Below are positions 1 to 7,215 of a stretch of DNA of 64,000 bases, in pieces. A program made the position numbers and the translations under genes. The notes beneath the pieces were generated by a model. The model searched no databases. It was not told where the DNA came from and saw only the letters and a program-made list of their open reading frames with translations. The stretch comes from an uncultured Stomatobaculum sp. (GTDB taxonomy: Bacteria; Bacillota; Clostridia; Lachnospirales; Lachnospiraceae): positions 1-64,000 of the forward strand of contig NZ_CALEYG010000011.1 in assembly GCF_937924975.1 (NCBI RefSeq), written 5' to 3'. The stretch's first letter is position 1, and the number at the start of each line of letters is the position of its first letter.

Positions 1-36
1 CAGCAGACGCTTTGACCAGTTCCTTCGTTTTCTCAT
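1..36 (-). CDS. Start of an unidentified gene running off the left edge
   Basis: An ATG at 36..34 (minus) is preceded by a strong AGGAGG ribosome site about seven bases upstream and by a good sigma-70 promoter at 83-111. Only 12 codons lie inside the window, reading MRKRRNWSKRLL. The very basic N-terminus is all that can be seen; it could lead into a membrane segment or a nucleic-acid-binding protein. No product can be assigned. Confidence 0.6.
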   Translation of the reverse strand, partial: MRKRRNWSKRLL

Positions 37-82
37 ATGCTTTCCTCCTTGTTACGCGAGCCAACCATAGCTCTTTCTTAAT

Positions 83-111
83 AGTCTAGCGAGGTCTGTA
101 AGGATTTTCAA
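83..111 (-). promoter_or_regulatory. Sigma-70 promoter for the left-edge gene
   Basis: On the minus strand a -35 box TTGAAA (111..106) is followed by a 17-base spacer and a -10 box TAGACT (88..83). Transcription would start near 76, giving a leader of about 40 bases before the ATG at 36. The upstream region (115-180) is AT-rich. Confidence 0.65.
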
Positions 112-211
112 CAGCATATGAATATTTTTTTAATTTTATTGTTGTTCATTTAAGATATAACTTGGGTTTTAATGAACTTTTTATGAGCATAGTGTTCAAT
201 AACTCCGAGTG
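112..211. other. AT-rich intergenic stretch with a GTTCATT/AATGAAC inverted repeat
   Basis: This stretch between the left-edge promoter and the hairpin after relQ has no plausible gene. It is far richer in A and T than its surroundings. GTTCATT at 144-150 and AATGAAC at 171-177 form an inverted repeat with a 20-base gap, upstream of the promoter. It could be an UP-like element or an operator; both are inference. Confidence 0.35.
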
Positions 212-249
212 CCAAGAAGGCGCTGTGCTCTCGCACAGCGCCTTCTTGG
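212..249 (-). terminator. Strong 17-bp hairpin after relQ
   Basis: A perfect 17-bp stem (212-228 with 233-249) closes on a TCTC loop 36 bases beyond the relQ stop. The strand past the stem is not U-rich in the minus direction (CACTCGGAG), while the plus side reads TTTATA. Its position makes it the likely end of the mrp-relQ transcript, but it is not a textbook intrinsic terminator. Confidence 0.6.
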
Positions 250-284
250 TTTATATCGCATCACGCACGAACTGATCCGAGACT

Positions 285-989
285 TCAGCGTTTGCTCTCT
301 TTCTGCTCAATGCGGCGACGAATCGCGAGCATCTTTTCATCGGTATCCGCGATGATGTCCGCGCAGGCACGGAGTTCTTCGGAAATTTGCTCGGCATCCG
401 GAATCTCTTTTTTGTACTTGAGTTCGTGGTCGAGGCTCGCCCAGAAATCCATCGCAATCGTGCGAATCTGGATTTCCACCCGGATAAAGCGCTTCTGATC
501 CGAAAAGTAGACCGGCACCTCCGCAATGATGTGATAGGAGCGGTAGCCGTTGTCCTTCGGATTCTTGATGTAGTCCTTAATCTGCAAGACATGCACATCG
601 TCCTGCCGCATCATCATACCGGCGAGCGCGTAAATATCGTCCACGAAAGAACAAATGACACGCACGCCCGCAATATCGTTGAGATTCTCCATCATGGATT
701 GCAACGTCAACAGAAAGCCCTTCCGCTTCAGCTTTTCGATGATGCTATGCGGCTGTTTGATCCGGTACTTAATCATCTCAATCGGATTTCTCTGATTCCG
801 GATCGAAAGTTCGTCATTCAAGACTTCCAGCTTTGTCTTGACCTCCCGAATGGCACAATTATACATCATCATGGCGTCCTGAAACTGCTGCGCCCAAGCG
901 ACCATACTCTCGGGGACCTGGAAAGCGCCGGGTCCCCGGAGTACGGCTCGCTCCAGCTCGCTGTTCGGATCGCCGCCGTTTGTCATCAT
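285..989 (-). CDS. relQ: Small alarmone synthetase, RelQ-type GTP pyrophosphokinase
   Basis: A 234-residue, single-domain (p)ppGpp synthetase that transfers pyrophosphate from ATP to GDP or GTP. The synthetase core is clear: an arginine/lysine-rich substrate segment, the AGVRVICSFVDD strand, NGYRSYH and the EIQIRT motif followed by FWASLDHELKYK. There is no HD hydrolase, TGS or ACT domain, which separates it from the long RelA/SpoT gene at 44131-46395. The open frame extends to 1037, but the ATG at 989 overlaps the mrp stop (ATGA) and has an AAGGCGG ribosome site, so it is preferred; ATG 986 is also possible. It is translationally coupled to mrp. Cytoplasmic, probably tetrameric as in the family. 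Confidence 0.9.
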   Translation of the reverse strand: MMTNGGDPNSELERAVLRGPGAFQVPESMVAWAQQFQDAMMMYNCAIREVKTKLEVLNDELSIRNQRNPIEMIKYRIKQPHSIIEKLKRKGFLLTLQSMMENLNDIAGVRVICSFVDDIYALAGMMMRQDDVHVLQIKDYIKNPKDNGYRSYHIIAEVPVYFSDQKRFIRVEIQIRTIAMDFWASLDHELKYKKEIPDAEQISEELRACADIIADTDEKMLAIRRRIEQKESKR

Positions 990-1813
990 TTTTCCGCCTT
1001 GTCTCCTGTGACAGCGGCGACGGCGCCATCCAGCCACGGAACGGTCAGGGTCTCCACCTTGCCCGCATCGACCGCAGCGGCAATGTTCGCGTCAATCGGC
1101 GCTTTCGCGAGCACCTTGACCCCGTAGGTCTTTGCAATCTCATCGATATGGCTCTCGCCGAAAATCGAATGCGCTTTTCCGCAGTCCGGGCACTCATAAT
1201 AGCTCAGATTCTCGACCAGGCCGAGAATCGGCACGTTCATCTGACGCGCCATGTTAACAGCCTTCTCGACAATCATCGACACCAGTTCCTGCGGGCTCGT
1301 CACCACGACAATGCCCTCGACCGGCAGCGACTGAAATACCGTGAGTGGCACATCGCCGGTACCCGGCGGCATATCGACAAAGAGATAGTCGACATCGCCC
1401 CAGTAGACATCACTCCAGAACTGCTTCACGACGCTCGCAATCATCGGTCCGCGCCAGATGAGCGGCTCCGTGTCGTCGTCGAGCAACAGGTTCGAGCTCA
1501 CAATTTTGATGCCGCTCTTGGTCTCGGCCGGCACCATCAGATTCTCGCGGGAGTGAAGGCTCTGACCGTCCACCCCGAAGGCTTTCGGGATGGACGGGCC
1601 GGTGATATCGGCGTCCAGAATGCCGACGCGGTAGCCCGCCTCGCTGACGCGGGAAGCAAGCAGGCTGGTCATAAGCGACTTACCCACACCGCCCTTACCG
1701 CTCATAATCGCGATGACATGGCAGATATTGCTGTTTTCGTTGCTCGGAACCTGAAAATTCGGTTTCGGCGGCTCCGGCATGCCCTGGGGCGTAGAATTAC
1801 ATGTATCAGACAT
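986..1813 (-). CDS. mrp: Mrp/NBP35-family iron-sulfur carrier ATPase
   Basis: A 275-residue P-loop ATPase of the Mrp/ApbC family, which binds and delivers [4Fe-4S] clusters. The deviant Walker A motif SGKGGVGKS lies near residue 40, followed by the DADITGPS switch region, DMPPGTGD (Walker B) and a C-terminal CPDC pair that would bind the bridging cluster. Its length matches short clostridial Mrp proteins without the N-terminal DUF59 domain. The last codons overlap the relQ start. The neighbouring plus-strand fprA is divergent, separated by about 195 bp. Confidence 0.92.
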   Translation of the reverse strand: MSDTCNSTPQGMPEPPKPNFQVPSNENSNICHVIAIMSGKGGVGKSLMTSLLASRVSEAGYRVGILDADITGPSIPKAFGVDGQSLHSRENLMVPAETKSGIKIVSSNLLLDDDTEPLIWRGPMIASVVKQFWSDVYWGDVDYLFVDMPPGTGDVPLTVFQSLPVEGIVVVTSPQELVSMIVEKAVNMARQMNVPILGLVENLSYYECPDCGKAHSIFGESHIDEIAKTYGVKVLAKAPIDANIAAAVDAGKVETLTVPWLDGAVAAVTGDKAEK

Positions 1814-1929
1814 AAACTTACCTCGCAGGAGAACACAATTCTCCGTTTTTTTGTGATAATCAAAACAAAATCAGTCTACAACATTCCAAAGCATTCCGCA
1901 AGCAGTGGCAAGCCCTGCCCTCTTTGTGG

Positions 1930-1935
1930 TATACT
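1930..1935 (+). promoter_or_regulatory. Extended -10 promoter of fprA
   Basis: TATACT at 1930-1935 is preceded by TGG, forming an extended -10 element about 75 bases before the fprA start. No convincing -35 box stands at 17 bases. The leader also contains a short palindrome (TTGCGGCGCAA). In the divergent direction GGAGAA/TTCTCC forms a small hairpin in the mrp leader (1827-1843). Confidence 0.5.
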
Positions 1936-2008
1936 GTCCGCGAAGAAGTCAAAGATCATTTTGCGGCGCAATACTTAGTCACTGCAAACTGTCAGAAAAG
2001 GAGAAGTT

Positions 2009-3235
2009 ATGCACCAGGCAATTCAGATGAGCGACACACTCTGGTATCTCGGATCCAGCGACAGAAGACTCGCTAAGTTTGAGAACTGCCACCCGATTCC
2101 GCTCGGCATTTCCTACAACTCTTACTTGGTCATGGACGAGAAGACCGTCCTGCTTGATACCGTGGATCAGGCGATCTGCGGCGTGTTTCTGGAAAATCTC
2201 AAGGCTGTATTAAACGGCCGTCCGCTCGACTACATTGTCGTGAACCACATGGAGCCGGATCACGCCGCTACGCTTGCCGAAGTGTTGCTCCGTTATCCGG
2301 AGGCTACGGTTGTGGGCAGTGCAAAGACCCACGCGATGATCAAGCAGTTCTTCGGTGACCTCAATCTGCAGGGCAAGGTCATGCAGGTCAAGGAGAACGA
2401 TACGCTCTCGACCGGTCATCACAACTTCCGCTTCATTCTGGCTCCCATGGTCCACTGGCCGGAAGTCACCGTGACCTACGACGAGAGCGATAAGATTCTC
2501 TTCTCGGCCGATGCCTTCGGTACCTTCGGTGCGCTTTCCGGCAATCTCTATGCCGACCAGCTGGATTTCGGGGATTTTGAACTCTCCGAGATGCGCCGCT
2601 ACTACTCCAACATCGTGGGCAAATACGGCTTGCAGGTACAGGCGCTCTTAAACAAGGCCGCGGGGCTTGACATTCAGATGATTTGCCCGCTGCACGGTCC
2701 CGTATGGCGCGTCGCGAATAAGATTCAGTGGCTCATCGAAAAGTACTCCCGCTGGGCAACCTACCGCCCCGAGGACAACGAAGTGGTTGTCTTCTATGCT
2801 TCGATTTACGGCGGCACCGAGAATGCGGCGGAAGTGCTCGCCAATGCGCTCGGCGCCAAGAAGGTCAAAAACATCAAGATGTACGATGTCTCCGTGGTCG
2901 ATGTCTCCTACCTGGTCTCCGAGGCTTTCCGCGCGAGCCACCTGGTCTTCGCCTCCGCGACCTACAACAACGAGATCTTCCCCTACATGGAGAACCTGAT
3001 TCGCGACCTCGCGGCGCACAATGTGCAGAATCGCTCGATTGCCCTCGTGGAAAACGGCTCCTGGGCGCCGGTCTCCGGCAAGAAGATGAGCGAACTCTTC
3101 TCCTCGATGAAGAACATGAACTTCTTACAGGACACGGTCTCCTTAAAGTCCCGCGGTCACGAGGAACAGCGCTTGCAGTTGCTCTCGCTCGCAGACACGA
3201 TTGCCGAGTCGGTCTTTGCCGCAGAACTACACTGA
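2009..3235 (+). CDS. fprA: FprA-type flavo-diiron protein
   Basis: A 408-residue A-type flavoprotein that reduces O2 (or NO) in the cytoplasm of anaerobes. The N-terminal metallo-beta-lactamase-like half carries the diiron ligand motif H80-x-E82-x-D84-H85, then MVHWPE, SADAFG and LHGPVWR. The C-terminal half is a flavodoxin fold with the FMN loop SIYGGTENAAE. The start follows an AGGAGAAG ribosome site. Rubredoxin and reductase domains are absent, so electrons must come from separate proteins. The 3' end overlaps the 3' end of queH by 79 bp on the opposite strand. Confidence 0.93.
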   Translation: MHQAIQMSDTLWYLGSSDRRLAKFENCHPIPLGISYNSYLVMDEKTVLLDTVDQAICGVFLENLKAVLNGRPLDYIVVNHMEPDHAATLAEVLLRYPEATVVGSAKTHAMIKQFFGDLNLQGKVMQVKENDTLSTGHHNFRFILAPMVHWPEVTVTYDESDKILFSADAFGTFGALSGNLYADQLDFGDFELSEMRRYYSNIVGKYGLQVQALLNKAAGLDIQMICPLHGPVWRVANKIQWLIEKYSRWATYRPEDNEVVVFYASIYGGTENAAEVLANALGAKKVKNIKMYDVSVVDVSYLVSEAFRASHLVFASATYNNEIFPYMENLIRDLAAHNVQNRSIALVENGSWAPVSGKKMSELFSSMKNMNFLQDTVSLKSRGHEEQRLQLLSLADTIAESVFAAELH

Positions 3236-3861
3236 GCTTTTCGCGCCGCCGCCTCCCGCTTTGAGTAGGAGCAACCGCAGTAATCCTGGCGGTAGAGCCC
3301 GTACTCTCTCGAGAGCTCGGTCGAGCGAAGAAACCCGTTTTTCTTTTTAAAATCTGACGGTAGGAAGGCAACGCCCTCCTCCACACCGATGCGCTCCCCG
3401 ATTGCATTCAGTCGGGGGGCGCTTTTCATCGGGGAAATCGTGAGACTCGTCGTAAAGTAGTCAAAGCCCCCCGCCTTGGCAGCCTTTGCGCTCTCGCGGA
3501 GACGAAGTTCAAAACAGATGCCGCAGCGCTCCCCGCCCTCCAGGTCCGTCTCGTGACCGCGCACCGCTTCGTGAAAGCGTTCGGGGCTGTATTCCCCCTC
3601 GAGGAAGCCGACCGGACGCGGCAAATTCATTTCCCGGAGTAAGCGTTTCTCCTCCTCTGCCCTGCGATGATACTCTTCCGGGTCATCGATGTTCGGGTTA
3701 CAGAAAAAGACAGTCACATCAAAATGCGGCGCCAGACTCTCCAGACAGAAGGAGGAGCAGGGCGCACAACAGACATGAAGAAGAAGCTTCGGGACTTTGC
3801 CCGAAGCTTCGTTTTGTTTGACCAAATTGTCCAGCTCACGCTGATAATTTCTCTGATTCAT
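3157..3861 (-). CDS. queH: Epoxyqueuosine reductase QueH
   Basis: A 234-residue QueH (DUF208) protein that reduces epoxyqueuosine to queuosine in tRNA, the last step of queuosine synthesis, in place of QueG. The cluster and metal cysteines are all visible: HVCCAPCSSFC near the N-terminus, ERCGIC in the middle and DYCGCSYSK near the end. The last ~25 residues after CGCSYSK are Ser/Cys/Lys-rich, are not typical of the family, and lie antisense to the fprA 3' end. The ATG overlaps the rpoD stop (TTATGA), so it is the last gene of the rpoD operon. Confidence 0.9.
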   Translation of the reverse strand: MNQRNYQRELDNLVKQNEASGKVPKLLLHVCCAPCSSFCLESLAPHFDVTVFFCNPNIDDPEEYHRRAEEEKRLLREMNLPRPVGFLEGEYSPERFHEAVRGHETDLEGGERCGICFELRLRESAKAAKAGGFDYFTTSLTISPMKSAPRLNAIGERIGVEEGVAFLPSDFKKKNGFLRSTELSREYGLYRQDYCGCSYSKREAAARKAQCSSAAKTDSAIVSASESNCKRCSS

Positions 3862-5099
3862 AAAAAGTCTCTGATTCTCTTGGATCTCACCGGGTTTCTG
3901 AGTTTCCGGAGCGCCTTTGCCTCAATCTGGCGGATGCGCTCTCTGGTCACCTTGAACTCTCTGCCGACTTCCTCGAGTGTTCTCGGGTGGCCGTCCTCGA
4001 GGCCGAAGCGGAGCACGATGACCTGACGCTCTCTCTCCTTGAGGTCGCCGAGCAGCGCCTCGATGTGCTCGCGCAACATGACCGACTCCACATTATCCTC
4101 GGGCGTCAGCACATTGTTGTCCGCGACAAAATCGCCGAGGTTTGAGTCGTCTTCCTCGCCGATCGGCGTCTCGAGCGAAGCGGGTTCGCGCGCAATCTGC
4201 ATAATTTCCATGACCTTTTCCTCGGTCATGTCGAGCGCCTTTGCGAGTTCCGCGACGCTCGGCTCATAGCCAAGCTCCAGCGTGAGCTTGCGCTGCATCT
4301 TGCTCATCTTATTGATGGTCTCGACCATGTGCACCGGCACACGTATGGTTCTCGCCTGATCCGCGAGCGCGCGCGTCACGGACTGACGAATCCACCAGGT
4401 CGCGTACGTCGAGAGCTTAAATCCTTTCTCGGGGTCAAACTTTTCGACGCCCTTGATGAGCCCCAGGTTTCCCTCCTGCACGAGGTCCAAGAAACTCATG
4501 CCGCGCCCCGTATAGCGCTTCGCAATGCTGACCACGAGACGGAGGTTTGCTTCAATCAGCTTCTTCTTCGCCTTCTCATCGCCGGCCTGTTTTCTGCGCG
4601 CGAGCTCCATCTCCTCCTCGGCAGTAAGCAGCGGCACGGTGCCGATTTCTTTTAAGTACATCCGGACCGGGTCTTCGGTGCCGACGCCTTCGAGAAGATC
4701 CACCGGATTCAGATTGATTTCCTCGCTCTCAATCTTCTCTCCGTTTTCGTCCTCTGCGTCGAGGTCATCGTCGAGATCCAGGTCGAGATCGAGCATCGCA
4801 TCGCCCTTGCCGTTGCTCACGAGATCCTCCGGCGGCTCCTCCTCTTGGTGGTGCTGCACTTCGATATTATTGCCCTCAAGATAGCTGTAAATATGCTCAA
4901 TGCCCTCGGGACTCAGATTATAGTCCTGAAAGTAGTCATTGATCTCATCGACATCCAGCTTGGAGTCCTTGTTCTTGGCCTGTTCGACCAGCTGCATGAG
5001 TCCGTGCAGGAGCTCCTGCTCCTGAATTTCCCGCTTATCGGCCTCCGCCTGCTTGCTCTTCGCGCTCTTCTTTTCCGTTTTCTTCTTCGCTTCTGCCAT
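3858..5099 (-). CDS. rpoD: Primary sigma factor RpoD (SigA)
   Basis: The 413-residue housekeeping sigma factor. After a Lys/Glu-rich N-terminus and a region 1.1-like segment (LDVDEINDYF), an acidic stretch leads into region 1.2 (EDPVRMYLKEIG), region 2 (NLRLVVSIAKRY, FLDLVQEGNLGLIKGVEKFD, STYATWWIRQ), region 3 and region 4 (RTLEEVGREFKVTRERIRQIE). It lies downstream of birA and upstream of queH, with no dnaG partner nearby; the dnaG-rpoD pairing common in other bacteria is absent here. Region 2.4 and the extended -10 helix of region 3 fit the many TGnTAnnnT promoters in the window. Confidence 0.96.
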   Translation of the reverse strand: MAEAKKKTEKKSAKSKQAEADKREIQEQELLHGLMQLVEQAKNKDSKLDVDEINDYFQDYNLSPEGIEHIYSYLEGNNIEVQHHQEEEPPEDLVSNGKGDAMLDLDLDLDDDLDAEDENGEKIESEEINLNPVDLLEGVGTEDPVRMYLKEIGTVPLLTAEEEMELARRKQAGDEKAKKKLIEANLRLVVSIAKRYTGRGMSFLDLVQEGNLGLIKGVEKFDPEKGFKLSTYATWWIRQSVTRALADQARTIRVPVHMVETINKMSKMQRKLTLELGYEPSVAELAKALDMTEEKVMEIMQIAREPASLETPIGEEDDSNLGDFVADNNVLTPEDNVESVMLREHIEALLGDLKERERQVIVLRFGLEDGHPRTLEEVGREFKVTRERIRQIEAKALRKLRNPVRSKRIRDFL

Positions 5100-5142
5100 T
5101 TGGATTCATTCCTCCTGTTCTCGATGTCCTGAAGACACGAAC

Positions 5143-6126
5143 TTACACATAGCCGTAAATTCCGCGCACGCTGACCTCGCCGCTGCGCACTGCCGTGAGA
5201 CTGTGATCGTCCCGGGACACCAGTAATTCGCCTTCTTCCGTAATGCCGACTGCCGTGCCCGTGTATGCTCCGTCCGGATCCAGCACCCGCACTTCCCGGT
5301 TGCGATTGGCAAGTAAGGTCTCGTAGCGTTCTTTCAAGGCCGTGAAATTGCCCGTCTCCTCAAAAAGGCGCTCGTAGACCGCGAAATGCTTCCAGATTGC
5401 CGCAATAATCGGCGTCCGCGCGGTCTGCTTGCCCTGTTCTATCGCGAGCGAAGTCGCAACGCTCTGAATTTCCTCCGGAAAGCTTTCGGTATTCACATTG
5501 ATACCGATGCCAATCACGACAAATTCGATGCGATCCATGTCCGTGCTCATCTCGGTCAGAATGCCCGCGACTTTTTTGCCCTTTACAACCACATCATTGG
5601 GCCACTTGATGGCCGCCTCCAGTCCCGTTGCCTCGCGTATGCCGTCCGTCACAGCCAGCGCTGTGACCAGAGTCAACATGGAGGCGCGCTCCGGCCTGAG
5701 CGCCGGGCGCAATAAAAGAGACATCCAGATACCGCTCCCCGGCGGGGAGCTCCAGTTGCGGCCCCGCCGCCCTCTGCCGGCGGTCTGTTCCTCCGCGACA
5801 AAGAGAGTCGGTCCCCGGTCTCCGGCAGCGGCAGCACGCTTCACCTCTAAGTTGGTCGAGTCGGTCTGCTGCAAAAAAATCCAGCGTTTCAAGAAATTTT
5901 GCGCCGCAAATGCCTCGTCGAGCGATGCCTGACTCAGTAAATATTCTGTGTTCTGCAAACGATAGCCTCGATTCTGTCTCGCTTCTATGGTATAGCCCTC
6001 GTCACGCAACCTGGCGACCGCTTTCCAGACCGCTGTCCTGGTCACATGAAAGCGCTCGCAGAGCGCCTGTCCCGAGCAGTAATCGCCCGCTTCGAGCAGC
6101 GCCTTTAAAATATCATCCTTCAGCAA
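5143..6126 (-). CDS. birA: Biotin-protein ligase with DNA-binding domain (BirA)
   Basis: A 327-residue bifunctional BirA. Residues 1-60 form a winged helix (HVTRTAVWKAVARLRDEG), residues about 80-260 the biotin ligase core with GRGRRGRNWSSPPG and KWPNDVVV..KVAGIL, and the C-terminus an SH3-like domain. It adenylates biotin, transfers it to carboxylase carrier proteins, and may repress biotin genes. The start codon is TTG at 6126, supported by a GGGGGG ribosome site five bases upstream; no ATG gives the full wing. It sits ten bases after the small membrane gene and about 40 bases before rpoD. Confidence 0.93.
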   Translation of the reverse strand: MLKDDILKALLEAGDYCSGQALCERFHVTRTAVWKAVARLRDEGYTIEARQNRGYRLQNTEYLLSQASLDEAFAAQNFLKRWIFLQQTDSTNLEVKRAAAAGDRGPTLFVAEEQTAGRGRRGRNWSSPPGSGIWMSLLLRPALRPERASMLTLVTALAVTDGIREATGLEAAIKWPNDVVVKGKKVAGILTEMSTDMDRIEFVVIGIGINVNTESFPEEIQSVATSLAIEQGKQTARTPIIAAIWKHFAVYERLFEETGNFTALKERYETLLANRNREVRVLDPDGAYTGTAVGITEEGELLVSRDDHSLTAVRSGEVSVRGIYGYV

Positions 6127-6136
6127 AGGACCCCCC

Positions 6137-6427
6137 TCAGAGCATCACGACTGCGCTGACCGCGCAGAGACCTAAGAGTATCGCGCCGAGTAGCATCACA
6201 ACGACGGCACTGCCCTTTTTCCGGTGTGCGCGCCGAAGAGCGGTAAAACGAACCTGACCGTTGACCAGAGTCAGAAGCCCCGCCAAGCCGAAAATCAAAG
6301 AGAAAAAAAACGGATACTCTTCCGGTGACAAAAAAGCAAAGACTGCAAGCACGGTGACCGCAATGCCCACAAAGACATGCAGGACATCGAGCCAGAAATG
6401 GTTCTGACTGATCAGACTTCCCTTCAT
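6137..6427 (-). CDS. Small membrane protein of unknown function
   Basis: A 96-residue protein with three predicted membrane helices (about residues 14-33, 38-56 and 74-95) separated by a short basic loop (RRAHRKKGS). The ATG overlaps the trmH stop (AAAATGA), so it is coupled to the rRNA methyltransferase gene. No catalytic motif is visible. It resembles small hydrophobic proteins common in clostridial operons; a function cannot be given. Confidence 0.75.
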   Translation of the reverse strand: MKGSLISQNHFWLDVLHVFVGIAVTVLAVFAFLSPEEYPFFFSLIFGLAGLLTLVNGQVRFTALRRAHRKKGSAVVVMLLGAILLGLCAVSAVVML

Positions 6428-7215
6428 TTTGTCTCCCTTCTCCGCTGTCTTGCGCGCTCATAGAGAAGAACAGACGCCGCGACAGCCGCATTCAGTGATT
6501 CCACCTGCCCGAGCATGGGAATATGGATGCTTTGGTCCGCAATCGCTATCATCTCCGCCGTGAGGCCCGCAGCCTCATTGCCGATGAAAAAGGCAGTCTT
6601 CTCCGGATACTCTATGCTGTCATAGGGCACAGAGGCCTGAAGAGCCGCCGCATAGAGGCGTATGCCCTCCCGCTTCAGCGTTAGGAGCGCCTCCCGAAAA
6701 TCGTCGACATAGACCACCGGAACGCGGAAAATGCTGCCCATCGTCGCGCGTATCACCTTGGGATTATAAATGTCCACAGTGCCGCGGTTTGCGAGAATGG
6801 CCGAGAGACCGGCTCCCTCGCCCGCCCGGAGCATGGTCCCGAGATTTCCGGGATCCTGCAGGCTTTCGACCGCGAGGAAGCAGCTTGCGCCTTCCGCCAG
6901 AACTTCCGCGAGACCTTTCCGCTGCATGCGAAGCAGCGCGAGCACGCCCTGCGGCGTCTTCGTATCCGACATCTTCGCAAAAATATTGTCGGCGACTGTC
7001 TCCGCCCTGAGCGCCTCTATTTTTTCCCGGACTTCTCCCTCGGCGCGCGCCGCAAAACTCTCACTCACATAGAGCTCTTCGATTTCCGCTGCGGGTGCTT
7101 CCAGGAACATGCGCCCCCCCTCGACCGGAAACAATCCTCGCGCCGCGCGAAGAGACGCTTTCTCAAAGAGTGCGCGCACTTCTTTTACTTTCTTGTTCGC
7201 GGGCGATGTAATCAT
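6424..7215 (-). CDS. TrmH/SpoU-family RNA 2'-O-methyltransferase
   Basis: A 263-residue SPOUT methyltransferase that methylates a ribose 2'-OH, probably in rRNA. An N-terminal substrate-binding domain (to about residue 100) precedes the knot domain with the three family motifs: QDPGNLGTMLRAG, IGNEAAGL and IPMLGQVESLNAAVA. It resembles the RlmB/YsgA group; the exact target base cannot be read from the sequence. Start and stop both overlap neighbours by four bases (nadE upstream, membrane protein downstream). Confidence 0.9.
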   Translation of the reverse strand: MITSPANKKVKEVRALFEKASLRAARGLFPVEGGRMFLEAPAAEIEELYVSESFAARAEGEVREKIEALRAETVADNIFAKMSDTKTPQGVLALLRMQRKGLAEVLAEGASCFLAVESLQDPGNLGTMLRAGEGAGLSAILANRGTVDIYNPKVIRATMGSIFRVPVVYVDDFREALLTLKREGIRLYAAALQASVPYDSIEYPEKTAFFIGNEAAGLTAEMIAIADQSIHIPMLGQVESLNAAVAASVLLYERARQRRRETK

